Source: an uncultured Acidimicrobiaceae bacterium (GTDB lineage Bacteria; Actinomycetota; Acidimicrobiia; Acidimicrobiales; Ilumatobacteraceae). From it: a stretch of DNA of 64,000 nt. Shown here one piece after another: positions 53,707 through 62,526 of this stretch; position 1 is the first letter of the stretch; the number at the start of each line of letters is the position of its first letter. The translations under genes and the position numbers were made by a program. The stretch covers positions 8,780 to 72,779 of the forward strand of contig CAIZMV010000034.1 in assembly GCA_903934195.1 (NCBI GenBank), in the 5' to 3' direction. The notes under the pieces are model-generated. The model did not search any database. It was given only the letters and a program-made list of their open reading frames with translations, and was not told the DNA's origin.

Positions 53707-53943
53707 GTGCGATCCATTGTTATGTACATCACCCTCGTCTTGAACGTGGTTTCTATGTTGTCCCTCATTGTGGGCGTTTTGCTCCACAGTGGACAAGGTG
53801 GAGGGCTCTCAGACATGTTTGGTGGAGCCAGTGGAGCTGCGCTCGGTTCTGCAGCTGCTGAGCGCAACCTCAACCGCATCACAACGGTCTTTGCGACAAT
53901 CTGGCTCTTCACAGTCATTGCGCTTTCTTTCTTGCTGAATTAG
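53707..53943 (+). CDS. secG: Preprotein translocase subunit SecG
   Basis: A 78-aa two-helix membrane protein of the SecYEG channel. The GTG at 53707 has TAGGAT upstream; an internal ATG at 53722 lacks a ribosome site. TM1 is YITLVLNVVSMLSLIVGVLL, then the SecG signature HSGQGGGLSDMFGG, and TM2 LNRITTVFATIWLFTVIALSFLL. secG usually follows tpiA directly in actinobacteria. Here 6 kb of transporter genes separate them. Confidence 0.9.
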   Translation: MRSIVMYITLVLNVVSMLSLIVGVLLHSGQGGGLSDMFGGASGAALGSAAAERNLNRITTVFATIWLFTVIALSFLLN

Positions 53944-53985
53944 CTCGTCCGATTCTTAGATCAAACTAGGTATCCTGACACCCAC

Positions 53986-54072
53986 GTCGAAGTGGCGAAA
54001 TAGGCAGACGCACCGGCTTAAGGGGCCGGCGCCCGCAAGGGCGTGGGGGTTCAAGTCCCCCCTTCGACACCA
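53986..54072 (+). tRNA. tRNA-Leu (anticodon AAG)
   Basis: A class II tRNA. Acceptor GTCGAAG (53986-53992) pairs with CTTCGAC (54062-54068), A73 at 54069 and encoded CCA at 54070-54072. The anticodon stem CCGGC/GCCGG (54013-54017/54025-54029) closes the 7-nt loop TTAAGGG, placing the anticodon AAG at 54020-54022. A frame shifted to TAA would break the stem. Bacteria normally use GAG for this tRNA. A34 would need deamination to inosine to read CUC as well as CUU. Confidence 0.9.
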
Positions 54073-54080
54073 AATTAAAA

Positions 54081-54108
54081 AGCGGCGCTTCGGCGCCGCT
54101 TTTCTTTT
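54081..54108. terminator. Bidirectional rho-independent terminator
   Basis: AGCGGCGC (54081-54088), TTCG tetraloop and GCGCCGCT (54093-54100) form a perfect 8-bp hairpin, followed by TTTCTTTT. The A-rich stretch before the hairpin gives a U-tract on the minus strand as well. It can therefore end both the secG/tRNA-Leu transcript and the minus-strand operon ending at 54112. Confidence 0.9.
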
Positions 54109-54111
54109 GTC

Positions 54112-54771
54112 CTATTTGAGATAGTCAGACAGGCGGGCGACCGTGAGCCCTTGAGCCTTGAGTCGCTTCTCTAGTTGTCTGATGCTTTGTGCAAGAGACC
54201 CGACGTAATGGGCAATCACGATATTTCCCCGGTGAATCTTTCCGTCCCATGTGGTGATGGTGCGGCCATTGAGGCTCACCGTCCAGAGAACCACATGAGA
54301 GATGCCACATGCTGCAGCGGCTTGAAGAGTTCGCTTGTCCCATGAACCATATGGCGGTCTGAAATACCCAGTTGTAGAACCGAATTTCTCTTTGATTCTC
54401 CGTTCACCCTCACAGATCTCTTTCTTCTGTTTCTCGAACGAAAGCCCCTTCAGTGCGATGTGGCGCGCAGTATGTGTGGCGATGTCATTGCGTGATCCCA
54501 AACCTGAAAACCAAGTTGCGAACGTGCCAACTTTTGTCGGCAATATGAAACTGGTGACTGGCCATTGCAGACGTTCCAGTTCTGCGGCTGCATCTGCAGG
54601 TTTGTCTGCGCCGTCATCGATTGTTAAGAAGACAACCTTGTCTGTTGTGTCGATCTTGTACAGCACTTTGGCCTGTGGTAATTCTGTTGCCGAAATCGAT
54701 TGAGAACTCACTGAGATTACGGAACCGAGAGCGATTGAAGCTATGAAAACTCGACGAATCATGAAAGACAC
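54112..54771 (-). CDS. Secreted polysaccharide deacetylase (NodB domain)
   Basis: A 219-aa exported protein with an N-terminal signal peptide (IRRVFIASIALGSVISVSSQSISA). NodB motif 1 is FLTIDDGADKP (usually TFDDGP), motif 2 is THTARH with the zinc His pair, motif 3 is RPPYGSWD, and a late VIAH supplies the catalytic His. It probably removes acetyl groups from cell-wall glycan or another carbohydrate. It is the last gene of the minus-strand unit and starts 1 bp after the MFS stop. Confidence 0.88.
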   Translation of the reverse strand: MSFMIRRVFIASIALGSVISVSSQSISATELPQAKVLYKIDTTDKVVFLTIDDGADKPADAAAELERLQWPVTSFILPTKVGTFATWFSGLGSRNDIATHTARHIALKGLSFEKQKKEICEGERRIKEKFGSTTGYFRPPYGSWDKRTLQAAAACGISHVVLWTVSLNGRTITTWDGKIHRGNIVIAHYVGSLAQSIRQLEKRLKAQGLTVARLSDYLK

Positions 54772-54772
54772 T

Positions 54773-56002
54773 TTACGCCATGGGGCGCAGATGTTTCTTC
54801 GCTGCGACGAAGTACAGCGCGAGTAGCAACATCAGCGCGCCGGCACAAGAGAAGGTCACGGGGGCATTATCTATTTTGCGGGCAATTATTCCCACTAATA
54901 GTGCAGCCATGGGGGCAAGACCGCTCATAAGAAGTGAATGGAACGCCATGACTCGACCCATTACTTGAGGGGGAGTGTTGTTCTGAATCAGTGTTTGACT
55001 GAGGTTCATATAGAAGCCGCCTCCCATTCCCCAGGCAAAGAGAAGGAATCCCATTCCGAATAGGGAGGTTGATTGACCAAGAAGTACTTGAATGCTTCCG
55101 CCCCAACACAAACCGCACATAAACCACAGCCCTTTTCGAATCATCTTGTGGTTGTACCGCATGATGAGTGTTGATGTCAGAAGTTGTCCGACGCCAAGCA
55201 TGGCAAACAGCACTGTGGTTTGACTGCCTGAGGCGCCAGCCTGTTCTTTAGCTATCTGTGGGCCAAGAACAATCCATGGCGCCATCATGAATACGACGGA
55301 GCCGGCCAAGAGGACAAAGAATGAACGCACTGCAGCATTGCTTTGGATGAAGGAGAGTCCTCCGAAAATCTCTTCTCGAAGTCTACGACGGTGTGTGTTG
55401 TGGCTAGGAGGTAGTTCGAGAGGTAGCAACACAAGTAGCCCAATTGCATAAAGGACTGCTTGGAGCCAGAACGCACCTTCAATTCCCCATTGGCTGATTG
55501 CGGGACCCGCTGCAATTGGCCCGATGATTAAGCCGAAGTTGTTTCCAATAGTGCTGATGGCAATGGCGCCAACCAATTTGTCGCTCGTAACCAAAGTTGG
55601 GACGATGGCTGAACGTACGGGTGTTCCGAGAGCAATGAATATTCCAGCAACAAATGAACCAACGATTGCCCAGTTGATGGTCATTTGATCAAAGGTGATC
55701 ATTGCTGCGATACCGATTGTGATTCCGAGTGCACCTATTTGGCTGACCATCAGAATGGCACGCCTGTTCATGTGGTCACTCATGACTCCGACGGGAAGGG
55801 ATATGAGTAATGCCGGAACTCCCATGACGAAGAGAATGAATCCGCTGATGTCGGACTTTGCGCCTAGTCCTAGTGCTAACCAAACGAAAGCAAATCGTTG
55901 AGTGCTCTGCACCAAAATGAAGACAAAACTGTTCAGCCACAGCAAACGGAATGGTTTGATTCGAAGCAGATCAACTGGCCTGATTGCTTCATTGACGCTC
56001 AT
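54773..56002 (-). CDS. MFS transporter
   Basis: A 409-aa major facilitator protein with about 12 predicted helices, starting after the cytosolic MSVNEAIRPVDLLRIKPFRLLWL. Loop motif SLPVGVMSDHMNRRAILM between TM2 and TM3 is the MFS A-motif-like signature. It resembles the MFS_3/enterobactin-exporter-like group. The substrate is unknown. It lies between a serine hydrolase and a deacetylase on one transcript. Confidence 0.88.
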   Translation of the reverse strand: MSVNEAIRPVDLLRIKPFRLLWLNSFVFILVQSTQRFAFVWLALGLGAKSDISGFILFVMGVPALLISLPVGVMSDHMNRRAILMVSQIGALGITIGIAAMITFDQMTINWAIVGSFVAGIFIALGTPVRSAIVPTLVTSDKLVGAIAISTIGNNFGLIIGPIAAGPAISQWGIEGAFWLQAVLYAIGLLVLLPLELPPSHNTHRRRLREEIFGGLSFIQSNAAVRSFFVLLAGSVVFMMAPWIVLGPQIAKEQAGASGSQTTVLFAMLGVGQLLTSTLIMRYNHKMIRKGLWFMCGLCWGGSIQVLLGQSTSLFGMGFLLFAWGMGGGFYMNLSQTLIQNNTPPQVMGRVMAFHSLLMSGLAPMAALLVGIIARKIDNAPVTFSCAGALMLLLALYFVAAKKHLRPMA

Positions 56003-56037
56003 GTATTCAATGGTGTCAGGTTGCTACAAGAATTGGG

Positions 56038-57189
56038 TTACTGAAGAGACGAATACAACGACTCAATCAGTGCTCTGTTGCGTGGATTCTGCCATCGTGG
56101 ACCCATTTGATTCATTACGTAGCCAAAACCAACTTTTGCCTTTGGATCACAGAAGCCCACTGATCCACCTGCACCAAAATGGCCGAACGACTCCGTGTTG
56201 GGGCCAAAACCGCGCTCCGGAATAGGCAATTGAAAACCGTGCGCAAACCGTGATGTTCGGTGGAGAATTCTGTCTTCACCGTTTGACACTTCTGATGAAG
56301 CAATGTCTAGTACTTCACGGGGGAGAACCGTACTGCCGTTATGTGTACCGCCGTAGGCAAGTGAAGTGTAGAGACGTGAAATAGCACGCGCCGACGCATG
56401 AACATTTGTACTTGGCATTTCAGCAACGCGCCATGGTGCGCTGTTCACTACACCTGCACCAGAAAGTCCAGACGGGTTGTAGTAGGTATTGAATTGAAGT
56501 AGTTGCTCTTCGTCGAGGCCCTCTGGTTGATGCTCTGGAAATGGATCATTGGGCCACTCGTAATCGGCTATTCGTGAATGCAGTTCTACAGGAGTACCCA
56601 AATAGATTTCAGCGTGTAAGGGCTTGGCAATGAATTCGGAGATCAATTCTCCGACTGTCTTTCCAGACGCGCGACGCAACACTTCACCAACCAGGAAACC
56701 GTACGTATTGACGTGGTATCCGTGTTCCTTCCCAGGGGTCCACCACGGCGTCTCTGTTGCCAAAGCTTCTGTTATTAGTTTCCAATCAAACATCGCGTTT
56801 GGTGCAAGGCGATTGCGTACTGCTGGCAACCCAGCCCTATGGCCGAGTAGGTCTCGTAAGGTCAGATGCTCTTTGCCGTGTGCTGCGAACTCTGGCCACA
56901 AGGATGCGACGCGGGTGTCATACGTGATGAGACCCTTTGCGACGCATTGAGCTGCAACAACTGCGGTGACGCCCTTGCCGATAGAGAAAGCGTTAACAAG
57001 TTGGTCTTCTTGCCAGATGGCCGATTTCTGGGGGTTAGAGAATCCACCCCACAGGTCGACAACAGTGACCCCGTTAACGGTCACACAGACAGAAGCACCA
57101 ATTTCTCCGTGCTCTATGAAGTTGTTCTGGAATGCATCACGCACCGCGTGAAACGCCGCATCACATGATCCGTGAATCGGCGTCTGCAT
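56038..57189 (-). CDS. Serine hydrolase (beta-lactamase/esterase EstB-like)
   Basis: A 383-aa class C beta-lactamase-fold hydrolase. The active-site SxxK is in AFSIGKG (Ser69, Lys72), the second motif is Y-G-F in YHVNTYGFLVGEVL, and the C-terminal GHFGAGGSVGFCDPKAKVGFGYVMNQMG is typical of EstB-like and actinobacterial carboxylesterases. It has no signal peptide from ATG 57189, so it is probably cytosolic and acts on esters, not antibiotics. It starts 2 bp after the thiolase stop. Confidence 0.88.
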   Translation of the reverse strand: MQTPIHGSCDAAFHAVRDAFQNNFIEHGEIGASVCVTVNGVTVVDLWGGFSNPQKSAIWQEDQLVNAFSIGKGVTAVVAAQCVAKGLITYDTRVASLWPEFAAHGKEHLTLRDLLGHRAGLPAVRNRLAPNAMFDWKLITEALATETPWWTPGKEHGYHVNTYGFLVGEVLRRASGKTVGELISEFIAKPLHAEIYLGTPVELHSRIADYEWPNDPFPEHQPEGLDEEQLLQFNTYYNPSGLSGAGVVNSAPWRVAEMPSTNVHASARAISRLYTSLAYGGTHNGSTVLPREVLDIASSEVSNGEDRILHRTSRFAHGFQLPIPERGFGPNTESFGHFGAGGSVGFCDPKAKVGFGYVMNQMGPRWQNPRNRALIESLYSSLQ

Positions 57190-57191
57190 TG

Positions 57192-58397
57192 TTAGAGAGC
57201 TGACTTCTCCAGGATGTGGATACCACAAGCAGAACCAAGACCAATGACGTGTGCAAGACCGACCTTGGCGCCTTCAATTTGACGAGGTCCGGCTTCTCCA
57301 CGCAGGTGATGGCAGACTTCCCAAATATTTGCGATGCCTGTTGCTGCGATTGGGTGACCCTTTGATTCGAGGCCGCCAGACACGTTGACTGGCATTGATC
57401 CGTCTCGCCAGGTTGCACCTGAATTAAAGAAATCAACAGCTCCGCCTTCTTCGCAGAGCATGAGGTTGTCATAGTGAACAAGCTCGGCTGTCGCGAAGCA
57501 GTCATGAAGTTCTACAAGGTTGAGGTCTGACGGTGAGACGCCAGCTTGCTCGTATGCCTGCTTGGCTGCAATGCGGGTCAATGTATTGACGTCTGGAAGA
57601 ACTTGGCATGCCTCTTGGTATGGGTCGCTTGTCAAGATTGACGCTGAAACCTTGATTGCACGACGCTGTTGCTCAAGTGACAGTGTCTTCAACTTTGCTC
57701 CGCTCACAACTACAGCAGCTGCAGCGCCGTCACAGTTAGCTGAGCACATTGGGCGAGTGTTCGGATAGGAAATCATGATGTCGTTCATGATTTCATCGAG
57801 TGACATGCGCTTTGTGTACGCAGCAAGTGGGTTCAACGTCGAATGTGCGTGGTTCTTTTCCGAAATCTTTGCGAACAGTTCGAATGTGGCGCCACCATAT
57901 TTGTGGCCGTACTCCATGCCGACTTGGGCAAAAGTTCCGGGCATGGCTGCCGTTCCGATGAGACCATCAACGTTTGTTACAGAACCGAATCGACCAGAAG
58001 GAGTCCATTCCTTGTTCTTTGACTTAGGAGCTCCGCCGCCACCAAGGAGACCAACGCCAGCAAGTTTCTCAACACCAACTGCAAGTCCCATGTCGCACTC
58101 GCCGGCTTTGATGGCCATGATGGCCGTACGAAGCGCTGTTGCGCCGGTGGCGCATGCATTCGAGACGTTGTAAACAGGGATACCGGTTTGGCCAACTTGT
58201 TTCTGAATCATTTGTCCGATGCCGCCTTGGCCCATGAGGCAACCAGCAGCCATCACGCCAATGTCTTTCATTGTGACTTGAGCATCAGCTAACGCAGCAA
58301 TAACTGCTTCGGATGCAAGGTCAACAGTGTCCTTGTCGGGATACTTCCCAAATTTGGTCATGTAAATTCCGAGGATGTAGATGTCGTCAGTAGCCAT
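57192..58397 (-). CDS. Thiolase (SCP-x/lipid-transfer type)
   Basis: A 401-aa thiolase-fold enzyme of the SCP-x group. The nucleophilic Cys is in SNACATGATALRTA, and ELHDCFATAEL and GGLESKGHPIAATGIA supply the His and the C-terminal CoA site. It ends GSACGIHILEKS. The adjacent DUF35 protein suggests a thiolase/DUF35 complex, as in steroid or branched-chain lipid degradation. The Cys is present, so it should be a true thiolase, unlike Ltp2-type aldolases. Confidence 0.9.
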   Translation of the reverse strand: MATDDIYILGIYMTKFGKYPDKDTVDLASEAVIAALADAQVTMKDIGVMAAGCLMGQGGIGQMIQKQVGQTGIPVYNVSNACATGATALRTAIMAIKAGECDMGLAVGVEKLAGVGLLGGGGAPKSKNKEWTPSGRFGSVTNVDGLIGTAAMPGTFAQVGMEYGHKYGGATFELFAKISEKNHAHSTLNPLAAYTKRMSLDEIMNDIMISYPNTRPMCSANCDGAAAAVVVSGAKLKTLSLEQQRRAIKVSASILTSDPYQEACQVLPDVNTLTRIAAKQAYEQAGVSPSDLNLVELHDCFATAELVHYDNLMLCEEGGAVDFFNSGATWRDGSMPVNVSGGLESKGHPIAATGIANIWEVCHHLRGEAGPRQIEGAKVGLAHVIGLGSACGIHILEKSAL

Positions 58398-58445
58398 TGT
58401 GTTCTCCGTTGTGTGTTGATTGGGTTGTGTTGATATTAAAACTAA

Positions 58446-58841
58446 TTACGCGGGCTCGTAGCCAAAACCAATGGCTTCGAGGCCATTGTCGTCAGCACCA
58501 AGTGAATAGGTAGTGAGCTTTACCTTCATCCCGAGTGTCACTTTTTCTGGAGTGGCCTCGACGTTTGCAAGGTTTCCGCGAACGCTTGTGCCTGCGCAAT
58601 CAATGATGGCTGCTACGAAAGGCACTGGCACGCCAGGAGCTGCGAAGGTAACAATTGTGAATGAGCGAACAATGCCCTCATTGGCAATCGCTACCTTTTT
58701 GAAGTCTGTAGCGAAGCAGGATGCACACGCATTGCGACGATCGAAATAACGTGCACCACACTTCGTGCATTCGTTGGCAGTGAGATGAGGGGAGTCGCCG
58801 AGGACGAGGTAGTCAACCAGTGGTACTTGAGTGATGGTCAT
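58446..58841 (-). CDS. Zn-ribbon/OB-fold (DUF35) protein
   Basis: A 131-aa protein with a four-Cys zinc ribbon (CTKCGARYFDRRNACASC) and an OB-fold (GIVRSFTIVTFAAPGVPVPFVAAIIDC). DUF35 proteins bind thiolases or aldolases and channel acyl-CoA intermediates. It is the first gene of the minus-strand unit, followed by the thiolase after 48 bp. Confidence 0.9.
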   Translation of the reverse strand: MTITQVPLVDYLVLGDSPHLTANECTKCGARYFDRRNACASCFATDFKKVAIANEGIVRSFTIVTFAAPGVPVPFVAAIIDCAGTSVRGNLANVEATPEKVTLGMKVKLTTYSLGADDNGLEAIGFGYEPA

Positions 58842-58866
58842 GTTTTCCCTTAACTATTATGAAGTT

Positions 58867-58890
58867 CCCATACCTTATGCCCTGTATGGG
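58867..58890. promoter_or_regulatory. 7-bp inverted repeat in the divergent DUF35/lactone-oxidase gap
   Basis: CCCATAC (58867-58873) and GTATGGG (58884-58890) flank a 10-nt spacer in the 127-bp divergent gap between the DUF35 protein and the lactone oxidase. It has the layout of an operator and could control both promoters. No promoter boxes are clear by eye. Confidence 0.45.
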
Positions 58891-58968
58891 GCCCGTGACC
58901 GAGCCAGAGAAGCATTACGGGTTCTAGGATGGGCTCACAGCTGTTAGCTGTTTGTGAAGGGATGCCAA

Positions 58969-60261
58969 ATGGCAACGTGGCGAAACTGGGCAGGAAATCA
59001 AAAGGCAAGCCCTGTATCCATTGATGCCCCCAGGTCCGTGGCTGAGTTGGCTGCCCTCGTGGCAAGAGCATCAGAGCAGGGCCAGAAGGTGAAGGCAGTT
59101 GGGTCAGGGCACAGTTTCACTTCGGCTGCTGCAACGAACGGCCGCATGATTCGCCTTGAGAACTTGAACGGCATCCTTCATGTCGATCGTGCAACGTGTC
59201 AGGTGACAGTTGGGGCTGGTACTCGACTATCAGAACTGAATACCTTGCTTGATGCCGAAGGCCTTGCACTTGCGAACCTAGGCGACATCGCATATCAGAC
59301 AGTGGCGGGTGCAATTTCCACTTCCACACATGGAACCGGCAAGGCGCTGACTGGCTTAGCTGGCCAAGTTGTGGCGATGAAGTTGGTGAACGGCCACGGT
59401 GAGATAATTGAATGTTCGCAATCAGTAAACCCCCACATTTTTGATGTTGCCAGAGTTTCTGTGGGGGCTCTCGGAGTTATCACTGAGTACACATTGCAAG
59501 CAGTCCCATCTTTTCGTCTGCGGGCGTTAGAACAGCCGATGAGGCTCGATGAAGTGTTGGAAAACGCCCATGATCTAGCAAGCACAAATGACCATTTTGA
59601 ATTCTTCTGGATTCCTCACACCAAATGGGCGTTGACCAAACGGAATAACCGCACAGAAGATGAATTGCAGCCATTGCCACGCGTAAAAGGTTGGATTGAG
59701 AAAACCTTCATGGAGAACTACGCATTCGGCGCAGTGTGCCGTATTGGTCGCGCTCGTCCGTCTCTTATTCCTCGCCTTGCAACCGCACTGCCGTCGTCTG
59801 GGTCTCGCGAATACGTGGATCAGAGTTTCAAGATTTTTGCTAGCCCGCGAATTGTTCGCTTCTACGAGATGGAACATGCTTTACCTGTAGAAGCGCTTGT
59901 GCCTGCATTGAGAGAGATTCGCGCGATGGTTGACAGAAAGGGATACCTGCTTAATTTCCCTGTTGAGGTGCGCTTCACTAAGGGCGACGATGTTCCGCTT
60001 TCAACCGCATACGGAAGAGATTCTGCTTACATAGCCGTGCATGTATACAAAGGGATGGAGTGTCAGCCATTCTTTCGAGACGTTGAAGACATTCTGCGTG
60101 CATATGACGCTCGCCCGCATTGGGGCAAGATGCACTACCGCGAGGCAGATGAACTATCGAAGCTGTATCCGCGTTGGGATGAATTCATCACGTTACGGAA
60201 TCAGTTGGATCCGCAGCGCACATTCTCGAATGCCTACAGCGACACTGTTTTCGGCAAATAG
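58969..60261 (+). CDS. FAD-linked sugar-1,4-lactone oxidase
   Basis: A VAO-type flavoprotein (430 aa) of the L-gulonolactone/D-arabinono-1,4-lactone oxidase family. The start at ATG 58969 has AAGGGA at 58957-58962. VGSGHSFTSAA in the N-terminal FAD domain has the His that is covalently flavinylated in the family. GAISTSTHGTG and the C-terminal HWGKMHY are signature motifs. It would oxidise a sugar lactone or related polyol. It faces the xanthine dehydrogenase operon with a 3-bp gap. Confidence 0.9.
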   Translation: MATWRNWAGNQKASPVSIDAPRSVAELAALVARASEQGQKVKAVGSGHSFTSAAATNGRMIRLENLNGILHVDRATCQVTVGAGTRLSELNTLLDAEGLALANLGDIAYQTVAGAISTSTHGTGKALTGLAGQVVAMKLVNGHGEIIECSQSVNPHIFDVARVSVGALGVITEYTLQAVPSFRLRALEQPMRLDEVLENAHDLASTNDHFEFFWIPHTKWALTKRNNRTEDELQPLPRVKGWIEKTFMENYAFGAVCRIGRARPSLIPRLATALPSSGSREYVDQSFKIFASPRIVRFYEMEHALPVEALVPALREIRAMVDRKGYLLNFPVEVRFTKGDDVPLSTAYGRDSAYIAVHVYKGMECQPFFRDVEDILRAYDARPHWGKMHYREADELSKLYPRWDEFITLRNQLDPQRTFSNAYSDTVFGK

Positions 60262-60264
60262 TTT

Positions 60265-62526
60265 CTAGAAACAAATGTCCTGTGGGCGAACTGGGCAACG
60301 ATCAATTGACTTACCAGTGGCGTTGCGAATTGCTGCGACTATCGCTGGTGTGACGGAGATGCAGGGAGCTTCACCAACGCCTTTTGCACCCATGGGTGCT
60401 TGAGGATCTGGTACTTCTATCATCGAGATAACAACTTGTGGTGCGTCGAGAGCGGTAGGCAAGAGATAGTCGGTGAAACTCGGATTACGAACAATCCCAT
60501 TAGTCACAATGATTTCTTCCATCACGGCTAAACCAAGACCCTGAGCAATTCCGCCTTCGATTTGTCCAGTTACCGACATCGGGTTCAGAACTCTTCCTAC
60601 ATCTTGCGCAGTCGCTATTTGCACAACTTTTACCAACCCGAGTTCGACGTCTACATCGACGACTGCGCGGTGTGCAACGAAGGCAAAAGCTACGTGGCAA
60701 TTTCCTTGACCATTCTCATCAAGATCTTCAGTTTTTCTGTGGTGATACTCGTAAGTTTCTGAAACTGAGAAATTTGCTGACGCCTCTTGCACCGAGATGC
60801 GTAGGGTGCCGACAGTGTCAATGATGTCGGTGTCGTCAATCGCAAGGCGCAGAGGATCGATGTTATGCACCGCACCAACATGCTCAAACAATCGTTCACG
60901 TACCATTCGACATGCTCCGTCTACGGCGCCGCCGCTCATCCATGTTTGGCGTGATGCAGATGTTGAGCCGGCAGAACCGATTTGCGTATCGATGGTGTCG
61001 TAGGTGACATTGTCGACGCCAAGAACTGATCGAGCAATCTGCGGTGCAAGTGTGACGAATCCTTGTCCAACTTCACTAGTTGCAAATTTCAGTTCTACTG
61101 AACCATTAGTGAGTGTGCATCGGGCTGTTGAGTAGTCGTCAAAACCCTCGCTGTACATAAGGTTCTTCATGCTGACGCCCCAGCCGATACCGCGAACGAT
61201 GTTTCTGCGGTCAGCCGTGCGACCAGAACCGCCTGGCAAGTCAAGTTCGTGTGGGTGAGAACCCATCTCGGCGGGTAATGGCATTGCTGCTGTTTCACGT
61301 ATGCAGCGTTCTAACGGTGCAACACTTTCCAAGACTTGCCCGGTGATCATGGTGTCACCGGTGTGGATGATGTTTCTGAGACGAATCTCTACTTCATCGA
61401 TGCCTGTTGCGGCTGCAAGCTTGTCCATTTGACCTTCATGTGCAAAGCACGCCTGCACAACACCGAAGCCACGCATCGCGCCACATGGTGGGTTGTTGGT
61501 CCGAACGGCGTACCCGTCAACGACGGCGTTAGGACACTGGTACGGCCCTTGTGTGTGAGTAACACCGTTAATGAGAACGGCCGACGATGTAGAGGAATAC
61601 GCACCACCGTCAAAAACGAAACGTGCTTCGATTTTTACGATTCGACCGTCTGTATTCGCATGATGTCGCATCCAGATTTGAGCAGGGTGACGGTGCACAT
61701 GGCCAAAGAAACTCTCTTCGCGTCCATACTGCATTTTTACCGGGCGACTAGTCCGCATGGCTAGTAACGCGGTGTGAACCTGCAAACTGATGTCTTCGCG
61801 CGCACCAAAGGCACCGCCAACACCGCCAAGAACTAATCGGACTTTTTCTTCTGGCATGCCCAAGCACTTAGCCATCTGTTTACGATCTTCGTGTAGCCAT
61901 TGTGTAGCAACGAAGACTTCAACTCCTGCGCCATCGTGATCGGGGATAGCCAGTGCAGATTCTGTTCCGAGGAATGCCTGATCTTGCATGCCTATGTCGT
62001 ACGTACCTTCCACAACTATTGGTGCAGTTGCAGTGGGGTCACCGTGCATGATGCGCTGCCGTCTGATGATGTTCCCATCAGGATGAATTGGCTCGTGTGA
62101 AGCGTCTATCGCATGCTCTGGGTTGGTGAGAGGTGTAAGAACTTCATATACGACTTGAATAGCAGCTAACGCGCGTCTGCATGTTTCAGGATGGTCGGCA
62201 GCAACTGCTGCAACAGGCTCTCCCATGTAACGCACAACGTCCCTAGCAAAAACTGGTTGGTCTTCACTGATGAGGCCGTACGTCAGTTGACCGGGGACAT
62301 CTTCAGCTGTTATCACGCATTCAACACCGGCAATCTTCCAAGCACCGGAGACGTCAATAGAAACAATTCGGGCATACGGGTGCGGTGAACGTAAGGTTGC
62401 GCCCCACAACATATTTTCTGCATGCAAGTCAGAAGAGAACGCGAAGTCGCCTTGCACCTTTGAAATTCCGTCCGGCCGTAAAGCACTTGACCCGAGAATG
62501 TCTCGCTGAGTCTTTGTAATCGTCAT
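60265..62526 (-). CDS. Xanthine dehydrogenase-type molybdopterin subunit
   Basis: The large Mo-cofactor subunit (753 aa) of the xanthine oxidase family. GGVGGAFGARED and PPCGAMRGFG carry residues that match purine-binding Glu and Arg of xanthine dehydrogenase. The catalytic Glu is in AKGVGEAPCISVTP near the C-terminus. The start at 62526 overlaps the FeS subunit stop by 4 bp; the longer frame upstream is inside that gene. Likely purine or aldehyde hydroxylation. The order FAD, FeS, Mo is standard for the family. Confidence 0.92.
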   Translation of the reverse strand: MTITKTQRDILGSSALRPDGISKVQGDFAFSSDLHAENMLWGATLRSPHPYARIVSIDVSGAWKIAGVECVITAEDVPGQLTYGLISEDQPVFARDVVRYMGEPVAAVAADHPETCRRALAAIQVVYEVLTPLTNPEHAIDASHEPIHPDGNIIRRQRIMHGDPTATAPIVVEGTYDIGMQDQAFLGTESALAIPDHDGAGVEVFVATQWLHEDRKQMAKCLGMPEEKVRLVLGGVGGAFGAREDISLQVHTALLAMRTSRPVKMQYGREESFFGHVHRHPAQIWMRHHANTDGRIVKIEARFVFDGGAYSSTSSAVLINGVTHTQGPYQCPNAVVDGYAVRTNNPPCGAMRGFGVVQACFAHEGQMDKLAAATGIDEVEIRLRNIIHTGDTMITGQVLESVAPLERCIRETAAMPLPAEMGSHPHELDLPGGSGRTADRRNIVRGIGWGVSMKNLMYSEGFDDYSTARCTLTNGSVELKFATSEVGQGFVTLAPQIARSVLGVDNVTYDTIDTQIGSAGSTSASRQTWMSGGAVDGACRMVRERLFEHVGAVHNIDPLRLAIDDTDIIDTVGTLRISVQEASANFSVSETYEYHHRKTEDLDENGQGNCHVAFAFVAHRAVVDVDVELGLVKVVQIATAQDVGRVLNPMSVTGQIEGGIAQGLGLAVMEEIIVTNGIVRNPSFTDYLLPTALDAPQVVISMIEVPDPQAPMGAKGVGEAPCISVTPAIVAAIRNATGKSIDRCPVRPQDICF

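Noticed and set aside
53986..54072. tRNA anticodon TAA or GAG instead of AAG
   Set aside because: A TAA reading needs a shifted loop that breaks the CCGGC/GCCGG stem, and the base at the first anticodon position is A in the given sequence.
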